Assembly (NCBI GenBank): GCA_018660835.1
Contig: JABJJN010000056.1
Location: 186,001 to 250,000, forward strand
Direction of reading: 5' to 3'
Source of the DNA: Gemmatimonadota bacterium
GTDB taxonomy: Bacteria > Latescibacterota > UBA2968 > UBA8231
Length of the DNA: 64,000 bases
Below are positions 53,036-61,288 of this stretch, piece by piece. Position 1 is the first letter of the stretch, and the number at the start of each line of letters is the position of its first letter. The translations under genes were made by a program, and so were the position numbers. The notes under the pieces are model-generated. The model made no database searches. It was not told the origin of the DNA and saw only the letters and a program-made list of their open reading frames with translations.

Positions 53036-54958
53036 CTAACGGAGCAAGAGCAGCCTGCGCGTCTCCATCAGCTTTTCTGTCTGCAGCCGATACAAATAGA
53101 TCCCGCTGGCCAGGTCGCGTCCAGCGTCGTCTTGGCCATCCCATTGTACCGAGTAGCTGCCAATCTGTCGCAAGCCAGATACCAGGGTCGCCACTTGCTG
53201 GCCGACCAGGTTGAAGACGGACAATTCTACCTCGCCTTGTACGGGTAGAGCAAAGCGGATGATGGTCTGGCTGTTGAAGGGGTTGGGGTAGTTCGGCTGC
53301 AGCGAAAGATGCTCGGGATTGGTGGCCGTGTGCGTCTCGAGTATGGCCGTCGACTGGAGCATCTCCGGGGCCACGATCTGGATGTCGTCCAGGTAAAAGG
53401 TACCGGTGAATTTGCCAGATATGGCCATTGCGGTGACCGGTTGTTCAGTTTCCAGAGGTCGAGTGCGCACGGGTCTGACCTGCAGTGAATCGACGGGTAA
53501 TTCGACCAATTGCCACTCTCTGAGATTCATATCGATTAAACTCTCGAGTGCCAGGTCGAAGACCCGAAGTCCTCCCAGATTTACGCGCAGCCAGCCTCCT
53601 TCTGGCAGCACGACATCGCCCGGATGGAGGGCGAAGCGCAGGGTCTGGTAGCCAGTGACGTCCAGCGCATCGGTGCGGAAGTAGAGGAAGAAACCGTTGC
53701 GGCTTTCCTCTACTTCGATGGCGCAGGCGGCGGTGCCGGTATGGACTATTTCGCTCTGTGTCGGTCTTACACCCAGGATGCTCCGCTCCTCCACGTTCCA
53801 TCCTGGCAATAGCCCATCATCGTAGACCGCGATATCGGTATCTGGTAGAACCCGCAGGGGAATGCTGGACAACTGATAGTCGCCCCCATCAGTACTTTTC
53901 GTTCGAAGGGGCAGATCATAGCGGCCGTTGGCGAGGGCGCGGATCCGGGCTGTGCCGACGAAATGGCCGGTGCTTTGGCGTTCTAAGGAGAGGTTTTCGT
54001 CGATGTTTAGCGGAGTCAGGTCCAGATAGATTTCCTGGAGAAAGTCCGCCCCAGCTTCGGCATTATCGATAGTTGCTTCGACGCGTAGTGAAGCGGGCTG
54101 ATTGGCCGAAATGGTTTCGAGGCTGGCAACACTGGAGGTCAGTTCGGGATACAGCGAAGGGGCATCCGTGTCGCGAGCGCAGCGGAAACCGCCAAAGGGG
54201 CTGGAATTGTTTTTGGGGGCGCCCTGGCGGACGGTGGTCCTCACTTTCGGAGCCAGACTGTGCACGGAACCACCACGCACCGTACTGGCATCCCCCGCTG
54301 CCGAGCCGGTGGGGTTGAACTGAGTGCCGAGGAGGTAGAATGCTTCGTCATAGTTATCGGCCACGACTTCCCAGGCGTTGCCCACCATATCGTAGGCTCC
54401 ATAGGGCGAGGCACCCATGGGAAAACTGCCGACCGGCGCCTGGCCCAAGAAACCATCGCTATCCCCGGCAGAATTGACCTTGCTTTCGTCGAACTCGTTA
54501 CCCCACGGATAGGTGCGCCCATCGATGCCGCGCGCAGCCTTTTCCCACTCCGCCTCGGACGGTAGCCGCAAGCCGGCCCATTCGCAGTAGTCGCGCGCTT
54601 CGAACCAGGTCACGCTCAGCGCGGGCGTCTCGTCCGGATGGATTTTTGTTTTGCCCCCGGTCCTCTCGGCAAAGGCATTCCACAGTGCATTGGTCACCTC
54701 GTAGCGGTCGATGTAGTAGGCATCGAGAAAAACCTCACGCTGGGGTTTTTCTTGCGCTCCGACGTTGACGCCGGACTGCTCTTTGAGCTGTCGCGCCTGC
54801 TCTTCGCTGACGCCCATGATGAATTTGCCGGCCGGAACGGACACCAACTCGTGCTCGGTATCCATCGGTGTCTGTACAACGAGCACCTCCTGGGAACGGC
54901 TCATCGTTGGCAGAGCGACTACCAGCCCGACTATCAGCCAGTTAGCTAGCTGTTTCAT
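53036..54958 (-). CDS. Secreted FGE-sulfatase-domain protein with sorting domain
   Basis: The 640-residue protein starts at ATG 54958 after GGAGGACAGATACG, with a signal peptide (WLIVGLVVALPTMSRS). Residues ~35-265 are an FGE/SUMF1 fold: 'VPAGKFIMG', 'YYIDRYEVTNALWNAF', 'LRLPSEAEWEKAARG', 'YGAYDMVGNAWEVV' and 'SSPFGGFRCARD' with the Cys in the FGE position. A beta-sandwich module ending 'GTFYLDDIQIV' and a sorting domain 'LQPNYPNPFNSQTIIRFALP' to 'LMETRRLLLLR' follow. Surface FGE-like domains often bind ligands rather than oxidise sulfatases. No sulfatase is in the window. Confidence 0.88.
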   Translation of the reverse strand: MKQLANWLIVGLVVALPTMSRSQEVLVVQTPMDTEHELVSVPAGKFIMGVSEEQARQLKEQSGVNVGAQEKPQREVFLDAYYIDRYEVTNALWNAFAERTGGKTKIHPDETPALSVTWFEARDYCEWAGLRLPSEAEWEKAARGIDGRTYPWGNEFDESKVNSAGDSDGFLGQAPVGSFPMGASPYGAYDMVGNAWEVVADNYDEAFYLLGTQFNPTGSAAGDASTVRGGSVHSLAPKVRTTVRQGAPKNNSSPFGGFRCARDTDAPSLYPELTSSVASLETISANQPASLRVEATIDNAEAGADFLQEIYLDLTPLNIDENLSLERQSTGHFVGTARIRALANGRYDLPLRTKSTDGGDYQLSSIPLRVLPDTDIAVYDDGLLPGWNVEERSILGVRPTQSEIVHTGTAACAIEVEESRNGFFLYFRTDALDVTGYQTLRFALHPGDVVLPEGGWLRVNLGGLRVFDLALESLIDMNLREWQLVELPVDSLQVRPVRTRPLETEQPVTAMAISGKFTGTFYLDDIQIVAPEMLQSTAILETHTATNPEHLSLQPNYPNPFNSQTIIRFALPVQGEVELSVFNLVGQQVATLVSGLRQIGSYSVQWDGQDDAGRDLASGIYLYRLQTEKLMETRRLLLLR

Positions 54959-55225
54959 CGTATCTGTCCTCCGTTGTCCGGCTTTGAAGAAATGCGGCAT
55001 GACTGGCCGGCCCCCCCCTTTCGTACCATATCCAACCGGCCTGGAGAATGCCAACTGATACCATCATCGGTGAGGGCTTTCGACTTCTTGGGGGCACGCT
55101 CTGCTGCAAGGTGCCGCGTGAGTTTTCTCGCGGCCTTCCATCACGAGCAGAAATCCGGGTATGTTGCATCAGAGCCCTGTCCCTACTGTCGCTTCTCCTG
55201 GGATGCGATATAGCCGACGTCAACG

Positions 55226-57757
55226 TTGCCCGAACTGCCAACCTCACCCAACGAGAACCAGACCCCGCGGCGCCACCTGGCCGCCGAACGGGTTCGTGCT
55301 GCTGCGATGGAGATGCGCGCCTCCGGCGATCTACTGCAGGTCGCCGCCGTCCTCTATCGCGAGATGCTGAATCTTGGCATCCTGACGATTGCGGTCACGA
55401 TCGAATTCTTCGGTGCCGCTGAGGACCCCGACCACTTGCTCGCCTACACGGTCTACCCCAATCCCAGGCGTATCGGCATCGGTTGGACGAATCCCGGGAC
55501 GATCGAACTCGGCGATGATGCGATCGGCTCCGTTTGCGAGCCAGGTCACTTCAGCTATTGGAAGAATGTTCGCAGCCAGCGCAAAGAGATCTGGACGCAC
55601 TACGACCCACCTGAGGCCTGGACGCACACAAAGTCGGGCCTGGGATTCGATCGCGAACTGGAAGTGGGTGAATGGCCGGAGCCACGCGTGACAATGCCGG
55701 CCGATGACAGATGGCACGTGACTCATGTTCCCTTCGATCACGGATCTGTCGCCTTCCGCGAAGTTGAGTATATCCAGGAACACGTCGACACCGTTGTCGA
55801 ACTCGCCGCCTCTCTTTCGCTCGGCTATGTGCGGTTTCTCGATTTCCAGCGTTTGGAGCAGCACAATCAGCAGTTGGAGATCGATCGTGCCGTCGAGCGT
55901 GTCCGTTCCGAGGCGACGGCGATGCGTGAGAGTGCCGACATCGGCAAGGTGATGTCGACACTCTACGATGGCTGGCGAGACTGTGGGCTCGTTTTCCTGG
56001 CAGGCTGCATCAACATCGTCGACAGCGATCGTGGACGGTATTCCTCGTATGTCCTCGTTCCACCGGGAACACTGGATTCAGCGGCACCTAAACTCCTCGT
56101 CGAGGAAGACGTTGTCCCAGGCCTGCATCTCTACCGGTCTCTTGAGTTGGATCTTGAATTCGCCCGGGATCGAGGCTGGGCGCAGCCCGATCTGCCCGCC
56201 GCGCTGTGGGAAGCTCCTGTCACATTCCCCGATGATCTTGAAAAGCTCTGGGGCCACCGGAAAACCGAGTGGGATACCTTGATCGGTTGCGCCGGCATCA
56301 ACGTCCCCTTCGCGCACGGTGGACTCTTCGTCCAGGCACCACCTGGTCACCGATACGAGGACGACGATATCGGCCTCGTTGAACGTTTTGCGGACGCTGT
56401 TTCCCTCGGCTACACCCGCTTCCTCGACCTGCAAGCGGCCGAGGCCAGAGCGATTGCGCTGACCCGCACGGCTGCTACCGAACGCGTGCGGGCCACTGTG
56501 ATGTCGATGCGCACCACAGCCGATCTGGGTGATGTCGTCGCCCTGCTGTGGAAGGAGATGGTCAGGCTGGGTATCAGAACGCCTGGCTGCAATATCGTCT
56601 TCCTCGATGAAGAGGCGGGGCGAGTCCTCGAATACATGGCCCTGAGGAATCCGCGCCGTGAAGGCATCACCTCGACGTCTCCGCACATGACCGAGTATGA
56701 CGAGGAGACCCTTATTCACGCCTTGGATACGACGCTCGATGAGTATCTGGTCGAAGGCCCGATGACTTACTCCTTCACACTCGGTGCGAGCCGTGGTTCG
56801 ATTCTGAACAAGTGGCAGGAAATGCAGGTGTGGGGAGGAGACTTCAACGAGGACGTCGTTCAGCACGTGAGCACCACTCTCGGCATGACGGGTCTGGCCT
56901 CCTGGGACAAGCCAGGTGTTGGAACGGCCGTCGCCTTTCGCTATGGCAAGATCGGCTACAACGAACCGACTGCCTCAGCAGACCACGCGAATTTGGTGCG
57001 TGATCTGGCCCAAGCCCTTGAACTGGGCTACCTGCGATTCCTCGATTTCCAGCGACTTGAGCAGCAGAACGCGGAGATCCTCACCGCAACGCAGCACAAG
57101 TCGGAATTCCTCTCGCGCATGTCGCATGATCTGCGCACACCGATGAATGCCATCATCGGCTATACACGACTGGTGCTGCGCAAGGCCCGTGGTGTGTTGG
57201 GTGATCGGCAGGTCCAAAACCTGGAAAACATCCAGACCAGTGCGGACAATCTGCTGGCGCTGATCAACGAAATCCTCGACCTGTCCCGGATCGAAGCGGG
57301 GCGCATCGACATCCATCGTGAACCTGTCGATCTGCGTGAGTTGACGGCTGAATGTGTGGCCTCCGTCGCCCCACTGCTCAGACCGGAGGTAGAGCTCGTC
57401 GAGCACCTGGAGACGGCCATCAACATTGAGACCGATCCGGACCGCGTCCGCCGCATCGTGATGAACCTGCTGGGCAATGCGGTGAAATTCACCGAGAGGG
57501 GCTCAATCACCATCTCGCTGCATCCCTTGCAAGACGGTTGTGAGCTGGCCATCACCGACACGGGTGTCGGCATCCCGTCGGAGGATGTCCCCCACATCTT
57601 CGAAGAGTTCCACCAGGTCGAACGAACTGTCGGGCCGAAACGTGAAGGTACCGGTTTGGGCCTGGCCATCGCACAAAGATCGGCGCAGATACTCGGTGGC
57701 AACATCGAAGTGGTCAGCGATGTCGGAAAGGGATCGTCCTTCACGCTGAGGCTGTAG
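55226..57757 (+). CDS. Soluble sensor histidine kinase with three related N-terminal modules
   Basis: The 843-residue protein ends in a full kinase. It has the H box 'FLSRMSHDLRTPMNAIIGY' (His634), N box 'MNLLGNAVKFT', G1 'DTGVGIP', F box 'FEEFHQVERT' and G2 'GTGLGLAI'. Before it lie three modules of about 200 residues, each opening with a similar helix ('AERVRAAAMEMRASGDLLQV', 'VERVRSEATAMRESADIGKV', 'TERVRATVMSMRTTADLGDV') and ending 'LGYxRFLDxQ'. These look like GAF-type sensors triplicated in tandem. There are no membrane spans and no receiver domain. The frame begins with TTG 55226; the start is not certain, but the first module needs residues from near there. The cognate regulator is not in the window. 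Confidence 0.9.
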   Translation: MPELPTSPNENQTPRRHLAAERVRAAAMEMRASGDLLQVAAVLYREMLNLGILTIAVTIEFFGAAEDPDHLLAYTVYPNPRRIGIGWTNPGTIELGDDAIGSVCEPGHFSYWKNVRSQRKEIWTHYDPPEAWTHTKSGLGFDRELEVGEWPEPRVTMPADDRWHVTHVPFDHGSVAFREVEYIQEHVDTVVELAASLSLGYVRFLDFQRLEQHNQQLEIDRAVERVRSEATAMRESADIGKVMSTLYDGWRDCGLVFLAGCINIVDSDRGRYSSYVLVPPGTLDSAAPKLLVEEDVVPGLHLYRSLELDLEFARDRGWAQPDLPAALWEAPVTFPDDLEKLWGHRKTEWDTLIGCAGINVPFAHGGLFVQAPPGHRYEDDDIGLVERFADAVSLGYTRFLDLQAAEARAIALTRTAATERVRATVMSMRTTADLGDVVALLWKEMVRLGIRTPGCNIVFLDEEAGRVLEYMALRNPRREGITSTSPHMTEYDEETLIHALDTTLDEYLVEGPMTYSFTLGASRGSILNKWQEMQVWGGDFNEDVVQHVSTTLGMTGLASWDKPGVGTAVAFRYGKIGYNEPTASADHANLVRDLAQALELGYLRFLDFQRLEQQNAEILTATQHKSEFLSRMSHDLRTPMNAIIGYTRLVLRKARGVLGDRQVQNLENIQTSADNLLALINEILDLSRIEAGRIDIHREPVDLRELTAECVASVAPLLRPEVELVEHLETAINIETDPDRVRRIVMNLLGNAVKFTERGSITISLHPLQDGCELAITDTGVGIPSEDVPHIFEEFHQVERTVGPKREGTGLGLAIAQRSAQILGGNIEVVSDVGKGSSFTLRL

Positions 57758-57794
57758 ACCTGGCACCTACCTTCGGCAGAAGTGCCGTGAAACC

Positions 57795-57968
57795 TCCATC
57801 CCGGACAATCCCCGCTATTTCCTGTGGCATGGACAACCAATGGTGTTGGTCACTTCGGCTGAGTGTTGCGGTGCACTACTCAATGCCGATTTCGACTTCA
57901 GAACTATCTGGAGTGCCGCTCGCGGGTTGAACACAATTTCGAAGTGGAGATTCAGAGGTCGCACTTGA
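57795..57968 (+). pseudogene. N-terminal fragment of a glycosidase-like gene
   Basis: In plus-strand frame, 57798-57899 reads 'IPDNPRYFLWHGQPMVLVTS' and 'AECCGALLNADFDF', then drifts and stops at TGA 57966-57968. The opening follows the same pattern as the start of the 19642 gene (DNPRYW-x-GGDPVML) and of many putative glycosidases. No start codon or remaining body is present, so it is a relic of a lost gene. Confidence 0.6.
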
Positions 57969-58159
57969 TCTGGGTCAGGCCGGCCAGAGGCGCAAGATTC
58001 TCGATGCTGTCGACCCTGTAGATCATCAGGCTGCCTTCAACGGAAACACTCGCCTCCACCAGGCGCTACAGTGCTCAGATCGGATTTCGTGCGAAACGCG
58101 AAGTCCCCCGCGACGGTGACCGTCGCTGCCTCAAACAGCTGGCGCCGTAATTCGATCAT
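57952..58159 (-). pseudogene. Frameshifted short leucine-rich remnant
   Basis: From ATG 58159 the minus strand reads 'MIELRRQLFEAATVTVAGDF' and stops near 58045. In another frame it continues 'ASVSVEGSLMIYRVDSIENL' and 'APLAGLTQIKCDL' to TGA at 57952. The last part looks like an L-domain/leucine-rich repeat (GSLxIxxVxSIxNLxPLAGLTxI). It may be a decayed gene or a chance pattern. Together with the glycosidase relic it fills most of the 57758-58208 gap. Confidence 0.35.
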
Positions 58160-58208
58160 AGGTCCCTCTCGGAGTTGAACGAGCAAGGTTTTCCGCTATC
58201 CTCACGCG

Positions 58209-59078
58209 GTGCCTTTTACCCGTCGTACTGAGTGGACCCGTATGCACTGGCTTTTCCTATCGATCATCCTCGACTTCGGATTCGTCCAATTCTTCAAACT
58301 TGGGGAGCGACGCGGCTACTACGCACCTGTTGTAGTTACTGCCAACTACCTCACCGTTGCGGTCAGTATTGGCACGTATCTGCTAGTCACCGACAGCTGG
58401 AACTTCCCGGAAAGAACGGTCGAAACAGGGCTTGTTACGGGTTTCCTGTTTATCAGTTCGATGCTGTTGATGAACTTTGCACTCACGATTGCTCAAGTGG
58501 GTGCAGTCCTGAGCGCCTTCCGTATCGCCATTATTGTGCCCGTTTTCTTCGGTGTCTATCTGTGGGATGAGCCCCTCGCACTCACCCAGGCGGTCGGTTT
58601 ACTCCTGGCACTACTTGCCCTGGTCTTGATGACGCCGAAAGCCGAAACGACGGCAAGGTTCACGGGTGCGCGTGCCTTTGGTCTTTTGGGCTTGATCTGC
58701 ATCTGGCAGGGGTTCAGCCATACGAGCCTGCGATCCGTCCACTACAAGGGATTGGACGACGCCTTCCTGCAAGTATTGATGCTCACCGGCGCCACCGCTG
58801 GTCTGATCGGCATCCTCTTCATTCTGCTGAAGAAGAGGCGCCCCACACTGCCTGCAGTTAGGCTGGGTGTCTTCATCGGCGCATACAATGCCGCCGCCTT
58901 GTGCGTCATCCTGATCACTCTGAGCAAGCTACCAGGTACCCTCTTCTTTCCGGTCATGGGTTGCAGCGTCGTCCTGCTCGACAACCTGTTTGCCCACTTC
59001 TTCTGGCAAGAGCGTCTGAACCGCCTCGCGATCGCAGGCGTCGGTATCACGATTCTGTCGCTCGCCCTGGTCGTCTAG
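58209..59078 (+). CDS. EamA/DMT-superfamily permease
   Basis: The 289-residue protein is hydrophobic with about 10 membrane helices arranged in two related halves. It contains 'FRIAIIVPVFFGVYLWDEPLALTQAVGLLLALLALVLM' and, at the end of the second half, 'NLFAHFFWQERLNRLAIAGVGITILSLALVV', the EamA pattern of an E-rich turn followed by the last helix. It should export or import a small metabolite. The frame opens at GTG 58209, and ATG 58242 (MHWLFLSIIL) is an equally good start. It has no operon partner. Confidence 0.85.
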   Translation: MPFTRRTEWTRMHWLFLSIILDFGFVQFFKLGERRGYYAPVVVTANYLTVAVSIGTYLLVTDSWNFPERTVETGLVTGFLFISSMLLMNFALTIAQVGAVLSAFRIAIIVPVFFGVYLWDEPLALTQAVGLLLALLALVLMTPKAETTARFTGARAFGLLGLICIWQGFSHTSLRSVHYKGLDDAFLQVLMLTGATAGLIGILFILLKKRRPTLPAVRLGVFIGAYNAAALCVILITLSKLPGTLFFPVMGCSVVLLDNLFAHFFWQERLNRLAIAGVGITILSLALVV

Positions 59079-59664
59079 GGTATCGACTCACGATACAAAC
59101 ACCTCACTTCGCTCGGTCCCCCGCGTGCGCAACCTCGAGATTCGGGCGCAGCTACCGAGGAGAGCCGCTCAGATCGTCCGCTTGAAGTAGTAGTCGGACG
59201 AGATCCGGTTCTGTCGAGGACTCGCAGCAGGTTCCTCTGCGCACACCTGCCTTCTACTAGGGTGACTTCCATGTGGAGAAACCACACTCAATCTTTCTGA
59301 CCGAGCTCTCGGCGAAATCCATCCTGGGACATTTCCCGCGGCCTTTCGCAGATCAGAGGCCGCGGCGAATGCCATCTTGATCAAAAAATCCAAGTGCTAA
59401 GCGACCAAAACGAACTACGAGAAGGTGACAGGAGGAGAAGAAAGTGGGGCAGCACAAGCGATGTGATTGAGTCTTGGTCGCGGATGGTCTGGAAGTATCA
59501 GTTTTCCGTGAGTTTGATCAGCGCAGACGAATCAATCTGCACCCACGCTTCAATCCCGCTATGGATGTCTGCAGAGACTCATGAGACTTGCCAAGGGACA
59601 CCAGGCACCCCTGACTTCGAGGGGAATTCTACAAAGGGACGTCAGCAAAGTAGGGGAAAATGGA
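59079..59664. other. Intergenic region with a 9-bp hairpin
   Basis: I see no convincing gene here. A perfect 9-bp stem, CCGCGGCCT (59337-59345) with AGGCCGCGG (59358-59366), closes a 12-nt loop. No T-run follows, so it is a weak terminator candidate for the permease gene or a structured leader. The region 59380-59660 is purine-rich and less GC-rich than the genes and probably holds the promoter of the following operon. Confidence 0.4.
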
Positions 59665-60141
59665 ATGACACAGATTGCAACGGTTGTAACACTTCTCCTC
59701 ATGATGGGATTCGCCACAGTTCTGTGTCTTGATCAGCTAAAGCGACGAACGTCCGCAATTACGATAGCCTCAGTGGTAGCGGTCGTGTTCTCGGTTGCTG
59801 GCTTGCATGTTTCGTTCGGCTTCCCAGTAGTCGATTCGTCAGTAGCCTTCGGACAGATGCGACCGACAACCGTCGTTCTCCTTCTTCTTGGTTCCATCAC
59901 CCTGGGCACGATCAGTCGCTTTTTCTACAACAACGATACATTCGCCTGGCTCGGTTTCCTGCGACCCATCTTCATAGCTCCGATGCTCATGATGCCACTC
60001 ATGGGAACGGTAGAGGCAGCAACTCGGATGGACGGAATCGAGCTTGCCAGTCTCGCGTTTCTCGCGTTCCAGAATGGCTTCTTCTGGCGCAGTCTTCTGG
60101 AGAAGCAAGAAACGATGGCCCGTGCACAGGACGGAGAGTGA
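59665..60141 (+). CDS. Small multi-span membrane protein ahead of caspase gene
   Basis: The 158-residue protein starts at ATG 59665 after TAGGGGAAAATGGA. It has four or so hydrophobic helices ('ATVVTLLLMMGFATVL', 'ITIASVVAVVFSVAGLHVSF', 'TTVVLLLLGSITLGTI', 'PIFIAPMLMMPLMGTV') and a polar C-terminus. I recognise no family. It ends 1 bp before the caspase-like gene start, so the two are cotranscribed and probably cooperate, for example as the membrane anchor or sensor of the protease. Confidence 0.75.
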   Translation: MTQIATVVTLLLMMGFATVLCLDQLKRRTSAITIASVVAVVFSVAGLHVSFGFPVVDSSVAFGQMRPTTVVLLLLGSITLGTISRFFYNNDTFAWLGFLRPIFIAPMLMMPLMGTVEAATRMDGIELASLAFLAFQNGFFWRSLLEKQETMARAQDGE

Positions 60142-60142
60142 G

Positions 60143-61288
60143 ATGACGGACCAGGCAATGGACAGGGCAACCTCCGCAATCGCAAGGGTGGGCTGGCTCT
60201 ACGTTTCCGTCATCTGTATTCATACGGCTCACGCGCAGGGGCCGGCTCACCTGGATTCCGCCCACTCTTCGCTATTCGTCAAATACGAATCATCGAATTG
60301 GGCGGATGATTTCTTGAAATACATCGGACTTCAGCGCGAAACCGTTGGGCGAAGTCTCGCGCTGGTTGCGGGAATCTCTGACTACGACGAACTGGATGAC
60401 CTGAGACCGGCGCAGGAAGATATGGATCGGCTCGTGAATCACCTGTCAACGGTGGAGTTGTTCGACGAGATCGTCGTTCTCAGGAACGAAGACATGACAG
60501 CGCAGAATCTCAGATTCTTTCTCAGATCCTATTTCCCAAAGGTAACCAGTGGCAGCGACAGGTCTCGCTTCCTGTTCGCATATAGCGGTCACGGTTACAG
60601 CGAAGGGCGCGAGAGCTACCTGCTTGGCAGCGACGCCGAGGGCCTCTCCGACAAGGATCACAGCGTTGACATGAGCGAATTGCGGCTGTGGATCGACCAT
60701 ACTGTTGGGTCTGCATTTCAATCCCTCGTGTTGATCAACGCCTGCCATAGCGGCGCGTTCTTCGCGCGGCCCTTCGGGGATGAAGAGATAGAGGTCCTGC
60801 TGGATGAACCGGGTGCACATGCCATCACCGCGAGTGGGTCCAGCGAAAAATCATGGCACAATCCGACGATCGGCCCGGGGAGCATCTTCTTCGAGAAGTT
60901 GTTCTCAGGACTCGACGGTGCAGCAGACCTTTCGCCTGCAGGTGGAGATGGAATCATCCAGTTCGACGAACTGCTTACGTATCTGCGCAGAGAAGTCAAA
61001 CTGGCCCGCAAGGACCAAAACCCCAAAGCTGATGACATCTCAAGGGACGGAAGTGTGGGAGGCTTCTTCTTTCTAGACCGAGAAAGAAAGGTGCACGGCC
61101 CCGCTCTGGCGACTCTCATTGGTACTCCCTTTGGAGGTGAAGAAGAAGAGACATCCATACTACGACCGCGGAATGTCGTGTTGGCGATTATCGGCGCGGT
61201 CGTGTCATGGCTGCTGATCAATGCGCCAGATGACCCACCACCCGACCCTGGAACGGGCGCACTCGTGGGGGAGGTATCCCTGCCATGA
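60143..61288 (+). CDS. Exported caspase-like (C14) peptidase with EF-hand-like loop and membrane tail
   Basis: The 381-residue protein has a leader (WLYVSVICIHTAHAQ) and then a caspase/metacaspase p20 fold: 'SLALVAGISDYDELDDLRPAQEDMDRLVNHL', the catalytic His150 in 'LFAYSGHGYSEG' and Cys201 in 'LVLINACHSGAFF'. A loop 'AGGDGIIQFDELLTYL' (~267-281) resembles an EF-hand/dockerin calcium loop. A hydrophobic segment ('VVLAIIGAVVSWLLI', ~352-366) near the end may hold it in the membrane. Bacterial homologues cut after Arg/Lys or Asp. It lies in an operon between a membrane protein and a PKD lipoprotein. Confidence 0.88.
   Translation: MTDQAMDRATSAIARVGWLYVSVICIHTAHAQGPAHLDSAHSSLFVKYESSNWADDFLKYIGLQRETVGRSLALVAGISDYDELDDLRPAQEDMDRLVNHLSTVELFDEIVVLRNEDMTAQNLRFFLRSYFPKVTSGSDRSRFLFAYSGHGYSEGRESYLLGSDAEGLSDKDHSVDMSELRLWIDHTVGSAFQSLVLINACHSGAFFARPFGDEEIEVLLDEPGAHAITASGSSEKSWHNPTIGPGSIFFEKLFSGLDGAADLSPAGGDGIIQFDELLTYLRREVKLARKDQNPKADDISRDGSVGGFFFLDRERKVHGPALATLIGTPFGGEEEETSILRPRNVVLAIIGAVVSWLLINAPDDPPPDPGTGALVGEVSLP

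Noticed and set aside
59337..59366. 9-bp perfect hairpin considered as a rho-independent terminator
   Set aside because: No T-run follows on either strand and it lies ~260 bp from the nearest upstream stop; kept only as a structural note.
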